NCBI RefSeq assembly: GCF_003634455.1
Contig: NZ_RBLC01000001.1
Span: forward strand, 1,499,927 to 1,563,926
DNA from: Flavobacterium endophyticum
GTDB taxonomy: Bacteria > Bacteroidota > Bacteroidia > Flavobacteriales > Flavobacteriaceae
Direction: 5' to 3'
Length of the DNA: 64,000 nucleotides
The notes below the pieces were generated by a model. The model was not told where the DNA came from. It saw nothing but the letters and a program-made list of their open reading frames with translations, and did not search any database. Within the stretch, counting starts at the first letter, position 1; every line of letters begins with the position of its first letter. The translations under genes were made by a program, and so were the position numbers. Below are positions 27,129 through 35,864 of this stretch, piece after piece.

Positions 27129-27998
27129 TTACGTGTTTTTATTTTTATTTTTAGCGCTTTTTAGCACATAAATGTGTGAAGAATATTCAAAATTTCGCTT
27201 TGCTTTCCAATTTGACTTCAAACCGACAAAAAATGCTTTTATAAAATTCATTTTTCCAGTTTTATATTTTTCGGAAAGAAGGCTGACATAAAAAGAGTCG
27301 AATTTCATCGGCAAGATTTTTACCAGCTCAATATTTTCTTTTTGAAATAATTTTCGAATAGCTGTTTTTGAAAAATGCCAAAGATGTCTTGGAACATCAT
27401 AAGCTGCCCAAAATTCTTTATAATGATTCGCATCATACGATTTGAAATTTGGAACCGCGATAATAATCGAACCATTCGGCTTGAGCAGTCTTTTTAATTC
27501 TTTAATCTGATCTTCCAAATTTGGTACATGTTCGAGCACATGCCACATGGTTATGATATCAAATGAATTATTTTCGAAATCAGAGGTATTTAGTTTCAAC
27601 TCTACTCCTTTTTGATTTGCAATGGATCGTGCTTTTTCGCTTGGTTCAATTCCTACAGCATTCCAACCATTATTTTTTGCAACCGAAAGAAAATCGCCTG
27701 TGCCTGCACCAATATCTAAAAGCGCTCCCTTTTTATCCTGTAGATTATTAATCAGCGATAATTTATTTTTTAAAGCGATATTTTTTATAAAATGATATGC
27801 TTTTTCAAAAAGAGAGCGTTTTCCATCAGTATGCGAAATATAATCTTCGCTTTCGTAATATCTCGATAGATTTGCTGCATCAGGCTGAGGTGAAGTCACC
27901 AGCATATCTAAATTTTCATCATATAACAATTCGAAAATTTCTTTTGAAACAGAATTATCTTTTACGGTTTGGAAATGCTTGAGATTTGTTGAAATCAT
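27129..27998 (-). CDS. Class I SAM-dependent methyltransferase
   Basis: A predicted methyltransferase of 289 residues. The SAM-binding motif I is LLDIGAGTGDFL (about 90-101), followed by the acidic loop in AVGIEPSEKA, motif II FDIITMWHVLEHV and motif III LKPNGSIIIAVPN. This is the Methyltransf_23 arrangement that occurs in small-molecule, quinone and glycan methylation. The N-terminal 80 residues lack a zinc-ribbon. The start codon overlaps the stop of the upstream lipoprotein gene at base 27998, so they are translationally coupled. The substrate is unknown. Confidence 0.85.
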   Translation of the reverse strand: MISTNLKHFQTVKDNSVSKEIFELLYDENLDMLVTSPQPDAANLSRYYESEDYISHTDGKRSLFEKAYHFIKNIALKNKLSLINNLQDKKGALLDIGAGTGDFLSVAKNNGWNAVGIEPSEKARSIANQKGVELKLNTSDFENNSFDIITMWHVLEHVPNLEDQIKELKRLLKPNGSIIIAVPNFKSYDANHYKEFWAAYDVPRHLWHFSKTAIRKLFQKENIELVKILPMKFDSFYVSLLSEKYKTGKMNFIKAFFVGLKSNWKAKRNFEYSSHIYVLKSAKNKNKNT

Positions 27999-28519
27999 TA
28001 TTTAATTTGAATGTATTCGTCTTTGAGGTTTTTGAGGTAAGTCGTTGCCATGTTTTGTAAAATGGATTTATTCGAAAGACAATCTTCGTTAAATTCACTA
28101 ATCATTGAAATGGCAATAAATTTTGGCTGTCCGCCAACAATGTTGGCAATATTCTCTTGGTTCTTTGCTGCAAAATTAGAAATTCCGAAATATTTGTCAA
28201 ATTCTGAATTTTCATAAACTATCATCTTATATCTGGCACCATCGATATTAATCCAAAATTCTCTAGTCAGATAATTGTCTAGCTTGTACTTGATAGCTAG
28301 AAATTGTTCAAACGGAAGATTGGTCACATTATTTTCAAAGATAAATGCATTCAGTGGTTTTGTACCAAGAATTTCTTTTCCGTTTTCAGCAATATAATAG
28401 TCGTCTATTTGATAGCCGGCCTTTGCTCCTATGCAACTCTGTAAAATAAAAATTATCAAAAGAATCGAAGTGATTCCTTTGATAATGCGGTTTTGAGTAA
28501 TTCGTTCCACGTGAAACAT
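27998..28519 (-). CDS. Lipoprotein of unknown function, start codon inside a parS-like site
   Basis: A protein of 173 residues with a lipoprotein signal (ITSILLIIFILQSC, lipobox LQSC) after a 15-residue basic leader. I do not recognise a domain. The mature part has a beta-alpha mix with YYIAENGKEILGTKPLNAF and ends in TTYLKNLKDEYIQIK. Its ATG begins inside the parS-like palindrome at 28503-28518, so the first residues MFHVER simply translate that site. No other ATG occurs before the signal. It starts one base after the mnmG stop and overlaps the methyltransferase start, making a three-gene coupled series. Confidence 0.7.
   Translation of the reverse strand: MFHVERITQNRIIKGITSILLIIFILQSCIGAKAGYQIDDYYIAENGKEILGTKPLNAFIFENNVTNLPFEQFLAIKYKLDNYLTREFWINIDGARYKMIVYENSEFDKYFGISNFAAKNQENIANIVGGQPKFIAISMISEFNEDCLSNKSILQNMATTYLKNLKDEYIQIK
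28503..28518. other. parS-like centromere site 1
   Basis: CGTTCCACGTGAAACA centres on CACGTG and matches 14 of 16 positions of the known Spo0J/ParB site TGTTTCACGTGAAACA. It lies at the 3' end of mnmG. Confidence 0.75.
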
Positions 28520-28520
28520 A

Positions 28521-30392
28521 TTATCTTCCCATGTGAATTAATAATACAGAAATATCGCTTGGCGACACACCGCTAATTCGAGAAGCCTGTGATAAAGTCA
28601 CCGGACGAATCTTTTTAAATTTCTCACGAGCTTCATGCGACAATGATTTAATTTTATCATAATCGAAAGATTCCGGAATTTTTACGTCTTCCAAACGTGT
28701 AAGCTTATCAGCGTTATTTTTTTCTTTTTCAATATAGCCTGAATACTTGACTTGAATTTCGGCTTGTTCGAGTACTTCTTTATCCAGATTGTTTTCTTCG
28801 ATGTATTTTGCAACTTTTTCAAATTTTAGAATATCATCTAAATCAATTTGTGGACGAGAAAACACTTTAAACATTTTATCGGGTTGCGAAATCAACGCTG
28901 AACCTTTTTCTTCAAGAATCGGATTTGTTTCTGCTACCGTCACGCTGGTTTCTTTAAAGAAGTTGACAATCGCTTCTGATTCTTTTAGCTTCTTCTCCAT
29001 TTTTCTCATACGTGTTTCGGATGCCAATCCAATTTCATAAGACATTGGAGTTAATCTGAAATCCGCATTATCTTGACGAAGTAATGTTCTGTATTCTGCA
29101 CGCGAAGTGAACATTCGATAGGGTTCTTCTGTACCTTTCGTGATTAAGTCATCGATTAAAACGCCAATATACGCTTCGTCTCTTCGTAAAATCAAAGGAT
29201 CTTTTTCATGCACTTTTAAATGCGCGTTAATTCCCGCCATTAATCCTTGAGAAGCGGCTTCTTCATAACCTGTGGTTCCATTAATCTGACCGGCAAAATA
29301 CAAACCTTCTACAAGCTTTGTTTCTAGCGTGTGTTTTAACTGCGTCGGCGGGAAATAATCGTATTCGATTGCATAACCAGGACGGAAGAATTTCACATTT
29401 TCAAAACCAACTACTGAACGCAACGCTTTAAATTGGACTTCTTCAGGAAGTGATGTAGAAAATCCATTTACGTATACTTCTACCGTATTCCACCCTTCGG
29501 GCTCGACAAACAATTGGTGCCTATCTTTATCTGCAAAACGGTTGATTTTATCTTCAATCGACGGACAATATCTTGGACCAAGACTCTGAATTCTTCCATT
29601 AAACATTGGAGAACGGTCGAAACCTTCACGCAATAAATCATGTACTTGCAACGACGTATACGTCATATGACACGATTTTTGGTGCGTCAGCGGCTTGGTT
29701 TCATCCGAATACGAGAACTTATCAGGAATTGCATCACCAGGCTGTTCTTCCATCTTAGAATAATCAAGTGAACGTCCATCCACACGTGGAGGCGTTCCTG
29801 TTTTCATTCTACCTGATGTAAATCCAGCACGAACTAAATCTTCTGTAATTCCGTAAGCAGCTCCTTCTCCTGCTCTTCCTCCACCAAATTGTTTTTCTCC
29901 GATATGGATCAATCCGTTCAAAAATGTACCATTGGTCAGAACAACGGATTTGGCTTTGATTTCAATTCCAAGCGATGTCTTGATTCCTTTTATCTTTCCA
30001 TCTTCGATAATCAATCCATTGACCATTTCTTGATAGAAATCAAGATTAGGTGTTCTTTCGAGCATCAATCGCCATTCTTCAGCAAAACGCATTCTGTCGC
30101 TCTGAACTCTTGGCGACCACATCGCAGGTCCTTTTGATTTGTTGAGCATCTTGAATTGAATGGCTGTTTTGTCGGAAACAATTCCGGAATAACCGCCTAA
30201 AGCGTCAATTTCTCTCACGATTTGTCCTTTGGCTATACCGCCCATTGCAGGGTTACAGGACATCTGTGCGATGTTCTGCAGGCTCATAGTAACCAATAAG
30301 GTTTTTGAGCCCAAATTCGCCGCTGCCGCGGCGGCTTCTGAACCAGCATGTCCGGCTCCAACAACAATCACATCGTATGTATCTTGAAACAT
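28521..30392 (-). CDS. mnmG: tRNA uridine-5-carboxymethylaminomethyl modification enzyme, FAD subunit
   Basis: Also called GidA. With MnmE it adds the carboxymethylaminomethyl group to the wobble uridine of several tRNAs, using FAD, folate and GTP. The 623 residues are normal. The N-terminal dinucleotide-binding motif is VVGAGHAGSEAA (about 10-21). The two signature blocks are present: GPRYCPSIEDKI and GTTGYEEAASQGLMAG, with Cys residues in the SCNPAMGG segment. The C-terminal helical MnmE/tRNA-binding region ends with the usual LSQASRISGVSPSDI. It is flanked by parS-like sites at both ends, consistent with an origin-proximal position as in many bacteria. Confidence 0.97.
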   Translation of the reverse strand: MFQDTYDVIVVGAGHAGSEAAAAAANLGSKTLLVTMSLQNIAQMSCNPAMGGIAKGQIVREIDALGGYSGIVSDKTAIQFKMLNKSKGPAMWSPRVQSDRMRFAEEWRLMLERTPNLDFYQEMVNGLIIEDGKIKGIKTSLGIEIKAKSVVLTNGTFLNGLIHIGEKQFGGGRAGEGAAYGITEDLVRAGFTSGRMKTGTPPRVDGRSLDYSKMEEQPGDAIPDKFSYSDETKPLTHQKSCHMTYTSLQVHDLLREGFDRSPMFNGRIQSLGPRYCPSIEDKINRFADKDRHQLFVEPEGWNTVEVYVNGFSTSLPEEVQFKALRSVVGFENVKFFRPGYAIEYDYFPPTQLKHTLETKLVEGLYFAGQINGTTGYEEAASQGLMAGINAHLKVHEKDPLILRRDEAYIGVLIDDLITKGTEEPYRMFTSRAEYRTLLRQDNADFRLTPMSYEIGLASETRMRKMEKKLKESEAIVNFFKETSVTVAETNPILEEKGSALISQPDKMFKVFSRPQIDLDDILKFEKVAKYIEENNLDKEVLEQAEIQVKYSGYIEKEKNNADKLTRLEDVKIPESFDYDKIKSLSHEAREKFKKIRPVTLSQASRISGVSPSDISVLLIHMGR

Positions 30393-30434
30393 TTTATTTT
30401 CTCCTTTTCAATTTCAGAAACTGAAATCTTGTTT

Positions 30435-30450
30435 TGTTCCACGTGGAACG
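30435..30450. other. parS-like centromere site 2
   Basis: TGTTCCACGTGGAACG contains a perfect 14-base palindrome, GTTCCACGTGGAAC (30436-30449). It lies 43 bases before the mnmG ATG. Confidence 0.78.
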
Positions 30451-30488
30451 TTATTCTAAATTTGTATTTTTTGAAAGATGTTTACCAT

Positions 30489-30504
30489 TGTTTCACGTGG
30501 AACA
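30489..30504. other. parS-like centromere site 3
   Basis: TGTTTCACGTGGAACA differs at one position from the known ParB site TGTTTCACGTGAAACA. It ends directly next to the stop codon of the delta-60 repeat gene. Confidence 0.82.
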
Positions 30505-31941
30505 TTAGCGAACAGCTTTAACGACATCTGAATTACCATTAGAAAAAGTAATTCTAAAAACATAAACATTTCTCAAGTCATTGAAAAAAGGAATTGAAAC
30601 CTTTTTCGAAAAGTAATTCTCAGAAGCAAAAACTTCCCTACCATCAACACTAAAAACTTGTATAGAATTGATTTCTGAACCGGTAGACACAACATTAAAA
30701 GAATCAGCTGTATTATAAATCATTGCTTTATCAAAAAGCAAAGGTTTTATTCCTAAACTATTTTCGGTCAAACGACATATTCTATTTACTGGATTAGTAT
30801 TAAAAGCACTGAAAGAACCTGCAAGCACAATTTTATTATCGGTCAGCCTACTCATAGATTTAACATCTGCATCAAATCCCGTTCCAATATTAAATATTTC
30901 GTCAGGTGTCCCATCTAAATTAAGCCTTGCAAAATTATTTAAGCCACTAGCTCCGCCATAGTCAGAAAACTTTCCAGCTATATAGATTTTATTGTCATAG
31001 ATCCCAATGGAAGTGATTTCATTTATGCTACTCGAACCAGCTGCTGGATATTTTTGAAAACTTCCATCAAATCTACCATTAGACAAAATCTTCACTAAAA
31101 TATGATTTCCATTTTGGTTATTACTCACACTACCTCCCAACAAATAGCCTCCATCAACAGTAGGATAGATAGTTTTTATTAATCCGAAAAAATCAGAAAC
31201 AACAAATGCATTATCTAAGCTCCCATCACTGTTTAATCTCGCAACAGGAGTAAATGGATTAGACGACCTTGAAATCAACATCTTTCCGTCGGGCAATAGA
31301 TAGGTGCAAAAAACCATCCAATCGCTTGGTGTCGCATTATTAGAAAAATTACTAAAAGTAGTGTCTAAGACTCCGCTATTATTAACCTTTGCTAAACCAT
31401 ATTTTGTTTGTGTACCGATTCTATATCCGAATCTTCCTGAAATAAAAATATTCCCCGTATTATCAACAACAACATTACTTATATTAGGTACTGCAAGTAG
31501 ATCATTTATGTCGAATAATAATGTTACATTTAAAGAAGTATCAACACTACCGTCATTGTTTAATCTCACAATACTTTTTCGAGAAACACCATTGAATGAG
31601 CTAAAATTTCCAGCAACAATTATCTTTCCATTAGGATCAATCACGATAGCTGCAATGGTACCAGGAAGTCCTAATCGCGAAATAGGGCCTGCACCAGCAT
31701 CAAATGAAGTGTCCAAGCTTCCATCGCTATTTAATCTCGCAATCCTATTTCTTGTGATCCCGTCATAACTAGTAAAAGGACCACAAATTAAAATCTTACC
31801 GTCTTCTTGAACAGCCGAAGCATTTATTTCATTATTAATGCCCGAAGAAAAATTAGAAAATGTTGGATCTAGAGAAAAAGTTTGAGAAAAAACATTCCCA
31901 GATAAAAATAAAAAAATAAATGAAGCGATTAAAACTCTCAT
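30505..31941 (-). CDS. Exported delta-60 repeat protein with type IX sorting-like C-terminus
   Basis: A secreted protein of 478 residues. The signal peptide is MRVLIASFIFLFLSGNVFSQ. About six to seven delta-60 beta-propeller-type repeats follow, each with a DGKI(L/I) strand and a RLNSDGSLD-like turn (for example ARLNSDGSLDTSFD and VRLNNDGSVDTSL). The last 80 residues (IQVFSVDGREVF, then YVFRITFSNG and VVKAVR) have the look of a type IX secretion sorting domain, which would send it to the cell surface. The ligand is unknown. The stop abuts parS-like site 3, and the start overlaps the ybeY stop by 4 bases. Confidence 0.85.
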   Translation of the reverse strand: MRVLIASFIFLFLSGNVFSQTFSLDPTFSNFSSGINNEINASAVQEDGKILICGPFTSYDGITRNRIARLNSDGSLDTSFDAGAGPISRLGLPGTIAAIVIDPNGKIIVAGNFSSFNGVSRKSIVRLNNDGSVDTSLNVTLLFDINDLLAVPNISNVVVDNTGNIFISGRFGYRIGTQTKYGLAKVNNSGVLDTTFSNFSNNATPSDWMVFCTYLLPDGKMLISRSSNPFTPVARLNSDGSLDNAFVVSDFFGLIKTIYPTVDGGYLLGGSVSNNQNGNHILVKILSNGRFDGSFQKYPAAGSSSINEITSIGIYDNKIYIAGKFSDYGGASGLNNFARLNLDGTPDEIFNIGTGFDADVKSMSRLTDNKIVLAGSFSAFNTNPVNRICRLTENSLGIKPLLFDKAMIYNTADSFNVVSTGSEINSIQVFSVDGREVFASENYFSKKVSIPFFNDLRNVYVFRITFSNGNSDVVKAVR

Positions 31942-32357
31942 GACTTACTTTTATAAATTAATAACTTTTCGTCTTCCTTTTGACGCATCTTCAATTCGTC
32001 TTCTTCCGATTTATCTTTGTACCCCGCATAATGCAATATACCATGCACAAGAACTCTTTTTAATTCCTCATCAAAACTTACATTAAAATCCTTAGCATTG
32101 TCAGCAACTCTTTCAACAGAAACAAAAATATCGCCATGCAACTCATTTCCTATGCTATAATCGAAACTGATAATATCTGTTAATGTATCATGATCTAGAT
32201 ATTCAACATTTATTTTATGCAGGTATTCGTCATCACAGAAAATGTAATTGATATCTCCTTCCTTCTTTGACTCTGAAAGAATCACATTGGAAAGCCATTC
32301 AGAAATAGCCGTTTCATCTGATAATTCAAAATCGGTTTCATAATTAAAACTAATCAT
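31938..32357 (-). CDS. ybeY: Endoribonuclease YbeY (rRNA maturation)
   Basis: A zinc-dependent endonuclease involved in 16S rRNA 3'-end maturation and ribosome quality control. The 139 residues show the family core: LTDIISFDYS, then the metal motif HGILHYAGYKDK, with two His and the KDK form seen in Bacteroidota in place of the His of HxxxHxxGYDH. Overlaps with both neighbours (8 bases with the DUF4175 gene, 4 with the repeat protein gene) point to one transcript. Confidence 0.93.
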   Translation of the reverse strand: MISFNYETDFELSDETAISEWLSNVILSESKKEGDINYIFCDDEYLHKINVEYLDHDTLTDIISFDYSIGNELHGDIFVSVERVADNAKDFNVSFDEELKRVLVHGILHYAGYKDKSEEDELKMRQKEDEKLLIYKSKS

Positions 32358-35300
32358 CTTTCCTAAAATATTCTTGAACCTTTTGGTTGTAATTTGGCCG
32401 CAAAGGTAGTGTTTGTCTGTTTAATATCTCAATACTATTCAAATATTGCTTTAAGGCAGGAGAAACAGCATTTGTCTGGTTATTATAGTCCTTTTTGTTT
32501 GTTTGTGATTGGCGCTTTTTCTCTTCTCCTTGCTGCTGGATAGCATTATCTAATTTCAGTAATTCATGCTTCAGATTTAGCATCTTTTGGAGCGTCTCAT
32601 TTTTAAAACCTTTATTCAGCAAATCTTTTTCAATCTGCTTCATCTGGTTCAAAGCGTTCTGTCCGTTACCACCCATGCCTTCTTTCTCTAAAGCTTTCTG
32701 CAATGCATCACGAAGACGTTGCTGTTCTTTATAAATCTCCAGCACCTTGCCGGCATCGCCTTCTCCGTCTTCGCCACCTTCACCTTCATTGGCACCTTTC
32801 TTTCCGTCTTTGCCTTTGCCTTCTTTACCGGGTTTTCCATCCCTACCTTCTTTTCCATCGCCAGGCTTCTCACCTTTCTTCATTCCTTCTTTCATCTTCT
32901 CGCCCAAGCCTTGTTGTTTCTGAATAATGTCTGGAAGTTGCATACCCTCGCCCTGCCCTTGCTTTGGCTTGCCAGAACCTGATCCAGACATTTGCATCTG
33001 CATTTGCATATTGTTCAGAATCTCACTTAAAAAGTCAGCTAATTTATTTGATGAAGCCACTGCATATTGTTGATGCGAAACTCCTTTTGGAATTTGTGCC
33101 TCAGATAAATTCTCAAGAGATTTATCGATGTTATAGTGTACATTACCTACTTCTGTTGTGATGTTCTCACCTATTTTTGGATTTCTCAAAGACATCGCAA
33201 AAAGGCTATCATCAACATGCTTGAACTGTTGTTTTAAATCTTGCTGTATTTTTAAGTTTTTATTGAATGATAATGACCCTTTTTTAAGGCCTTTAAAATT
33301 CTTCATCAGGTCTTCTTGTGAGAAAGAATAGGCTAAAAGATTATCCAAAATCTGACGTAACATTTTGACATCTTCTTCTAGCTGTTCCATCTCACCTCCA
33401 GCCATACTTTCCATCATATTACCGCTCATCTTTTTCATCTTCTGGGCGGCGCTTTTTTGTTTAGGCTTGGCCTTAGCTTTCTGATCTTTCTTCAATTCAT
33501 CAGAAGCTTTTTTTAAATCTTCATCAATACTTTTCTCAGTCTGCTCGTCTTTTGGAAGATCAATCGGTTTTTTTAATTCTTGATTGTCCTTTTCAAGCTG
33601 CTCTAATTCCTTCTGAATTTTGTCAAATTCTTTATTAATTTCTTCTTGCTTATCGGTGGAATTCTCTTTGTCTTTATTGGACAAATCTTCTTGTTTTTCT
33701 GAAAGCTTGTCTAATTTATCTGCTAACTGTTCTGCTTTCTTTTCAACATAAAATTTCTTTGTCAGTTCAACCAACTGTTCTAAATTCTTGGTTTGATTTT
33801 TAGAGCTTTGTTTGAACTTATCAATCTTTTCGAAAAGCTCTTCTTCTCTTAATTTTTCAGATAGTTTTTGCAACTCATCCAAAAGCTTTTCATTCTTTTC
33901 TATTTCCTTCTCGGCTTTTTCTAAGCGTTCTTTCAATTCTTCTTTGAATTCATCTTTCTTGTCGGTCTTAAACTTATCCAAGTTGTCTTCCATCTTCTTA
34001 GAAAACTCTTTCATCATTTGCTCCTGCTGCTTTTGACGCTGAATAAATTCATTTACTTTTTGCTGATCTTTGAATTCTAGATTCGTTTTTTCTTTGCCTA
34101 ATTTTTGAAGTTTGTCTAGCTCTGATAACTGTTTATCTTGATTTTTAACTGATTTTTCAAGGCTGTTTATATTCTCATTTTGCTGTTGCAGATTCTGTTC
34201 TTCTTTCTCTTCAACAGTAGCCAATCTATCAGAAAAAACTGAAGATTTAGTAGACTTGTAATTGTGCAAAGCATCATTATCAAAAACCTCAAAATAGTAC
34301 TCATACGAAACACCTTCTTCCACTGGAATCTGTCCTGGAAACGAAAAGATAAATTGATCGAAGACATCCTTTTTTACAGGAAGCCCCATTTTCTTAGCTT
34401 CATTCGTTTTTCCTTTTGGATAAAAAACAATCTGCAGTTTTGACAGACCATTATCATCCGAAACTTGTCCGACGATTACATTTTGGTTCAGCTTTAAACT
34501 ATCGGGAGCATTGTTGACAGCAATAGTTGGGAACTGATCTTTGATTACAGAAATCTGATAATTGAGCTTTTCGTAATGCTTTACTTTAGCATTGGAAGTC
34601 AAGATTTGATATTCGGTATTCTGATTTATGCTTTTTGTAATCTGAAATGTATTTTCATTAGCTGAAAATGGCGTAATCTTTTTTAAATCAGACCATTCCA
34701 CTGATTTAGTAGCCAAAGTACTTACTTTCCAAGTCACTTTTGTTCCTTCTGGGACGATTGCATTTCCGGAACCTTGAATTGTTTCCGATTTCTTATTCAA
34801 ATACGATGGAAAATTCAAGACCATTTCAAAATTAGCAATGGTAGGAACCGCTACTACGGCCAATTCATAATCTTTAGAGCTCACTTCATTGGCTTCGATA
34901 TGAAAGCTGATGTTTTTGACCGGCTTCGTAAATTTGTATTCAAAAACGCCAGGCTTTGTACTTTCCATGAAATAGCTTTCGCCCTCAATAAAAATCATGG
35001 CATTTTCTGGAACGACTTTGCCTTGTGATTTAACCTGTAATACAAAATCATTTCCTTGTTCTGTCTGCAAAGATGGATTAGTAACCAAAAATGAAAAAGG
35101 AGCCGGCGGCGAGAAGCGTTCGTTATATCGCACTACCCTATTAAAGCTTTGCGTAATCATATCGCTGTTCCCTGATATCAAAAAGAAAGCAAAAAACAAA
35201 ATTGGAATAATTGCCCAAGGTAGATATTTTATGTTGCCTTTAAAATTTATAGCGTTTCCAAACGGAATCGGATTCAAAGTTTTTGCTTTTTGGTCAATTG

Positions 35301-35679
35301 AAGCTAGTAGTAATTCCGACTGGTTTTTATCGTTTGATAATTGGAGAAAATTTTTCAGCTTATCATCAACTTCCGAAAAATGATTTCCAATGATACTGGA
35401 TGCTTCTTCATAGTTGATTCCTTTTTGAAGCTTGAATAATTTAAAGAGCGGAAATAGTATAAATCGGAACAAAAGAAAAAGTTCCACGAGGATAAATGTC
35501 CAAAACAAAATGGTTCTTCCCAAAGGTTTCAGCCAAAGGAAATATTCGACAAATAGCGTAAATAGCAAATACAGCAATCCTAATCCAACAAAGAAAATTA
35601 ATCCTTTGAGGAGTTCGTTCGTGTAAAACTTTTTGATGAAAGCTTCTAATTTGTCGTATATCAATGCTTTATTTTCCAA
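32350..35679 (-). CDS. DUF4175-type membrane protein with long coiled coil
   Basis: A large envelope protein of 1109 residues. Three membrane helices lie at about 24-46, 52-75 and 153-172. The next 300 residues are beta-rich, with Ig-like strands (FVLQVKSQGKVVPENAMIF and similar). From about 500 to 760 is a highly charged Gln/Glu/Lys coiled coil, then a long helical part, a low-complexity Gly/Lys/Glu/Asp segment (about 940-985) and a final helical tail. This layout matches the DUF4175 proteins of Bacteroidota; no activity is known. Its stop overlaps the ybeY start by 8 bases, so the pair is coupled. The start faces gltX, 185 bases away. Confidence 0.83.
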   Translation of the reverse strand: MENKALIYDKLEAFIKKFYTNELLKGLIFFVGLGLLYLLFTLFVEYFLWLKPLGRTILFWTFILVELFLLFRFILFPLFKLFKLQKGINYEEASSIIGNHFSEVDDKLKNFLQLSNDKNQSELLLASIDQKAKTLNPIPFGNAINFKGNIKYLPWAIIPILFFAFFLISGNSDMITQSFNRVVRYNERFSPPAPFSFLVTNPSLQTEQGNDFVLQVKSQGKVVPENAMIFIEGESYFMESTKPGVFEYKFTKPVKNISFHIEANEVSSKDYELAVVAVPTIANFEMVLNFPSYLNKKSETIQGSGNAIVPEGTKVTWKVSTLATKSVEWSDLKKITPFSANENTFQITKSINQNTEYQILTSNAKVKHYEKLNYQISVIKDQFPTIAVNNAPDSLKLNQNVIVGQVSDDNGLSKLQIVFYPKGKTNEAKKMGLPVKKDVFDQFIFSFPGQIPVEEGVSYEYYFEVFDNDALHNYKSTKSSVFSDRLATVEEKEEQNLQQQNENINSLEKSVKNQDKQLSELDKLQKLGKEKTNLEFKDQQKVNEFIQRQKQQEQMMKEFSKKMEDNLDKFKTDKKDEFKEELKERLEKAEKEIEKNEKLLDELQKLSEKLREEELFEKIDKFKQSSKNQTKNLEQLVELTKKFYVEKKAEQLADKLDKLSEKQEDLSNKDKENSTDKQEEINKEFDKIQKELEQLEKDNQELKKPIDLPKDEQTEKSIDEDLKKASDELKKDQKAKAKPKQKSAAQKMKKMSGNMMESMAGGEMEQLEEDVKMLRQILDNLLAYSFSQEDLMKNFKGLKKGSLSFNKNLKIQQDLKQQFKHVDDSLFAMSLRNPKIGENITTEVGNVHYNIDKSLENLSEAQIPKGVSHQQYAVASSNKLADFLSEILNNMQMQMQMSGSGSGKPKQGQGEGMQLPDIIQKQQGLGEKMKEGMKKGEKPGDGKEGRDGKPGKEGKGKDGKKGANEGEGGEDGEGDAGKVLEIYKEQQRLRDALQKALEKEGMGGNGQNALNQMKQIEKDLLNKGFKNETLQKMLNLKHELLKLDNAIQQQGEEKKRQSQTNKKDYNNQTNAVSPALKQYLNSIEILNRQTLPLRPNYNQKVQEYFRKDD

Positions 35680-35864
35680 AATCTTGAATGGTTTCTTTAT
35701 AACCGATAAAAGTAATAATTTATATTAATATGAAAGGTTAAAATTGAGGCCTCTGATTTTAGTTGACAGTTAGGTAATTTAAGGCAAAGACTTTGCTCAA
35801 AACTGAAATAGACTAACCGACAACATTTAACTAAAATCGTATCTTTGCACCAAAATTTATTAAA

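Noticed and set aside
32738..32870. Gly/Lys/Glu-rich coding stretch in the DUF4175 gene as a tandem repeat or collagen-like domain
   Set aside because: There is no fixed period; it looks like a low-complexity linker.
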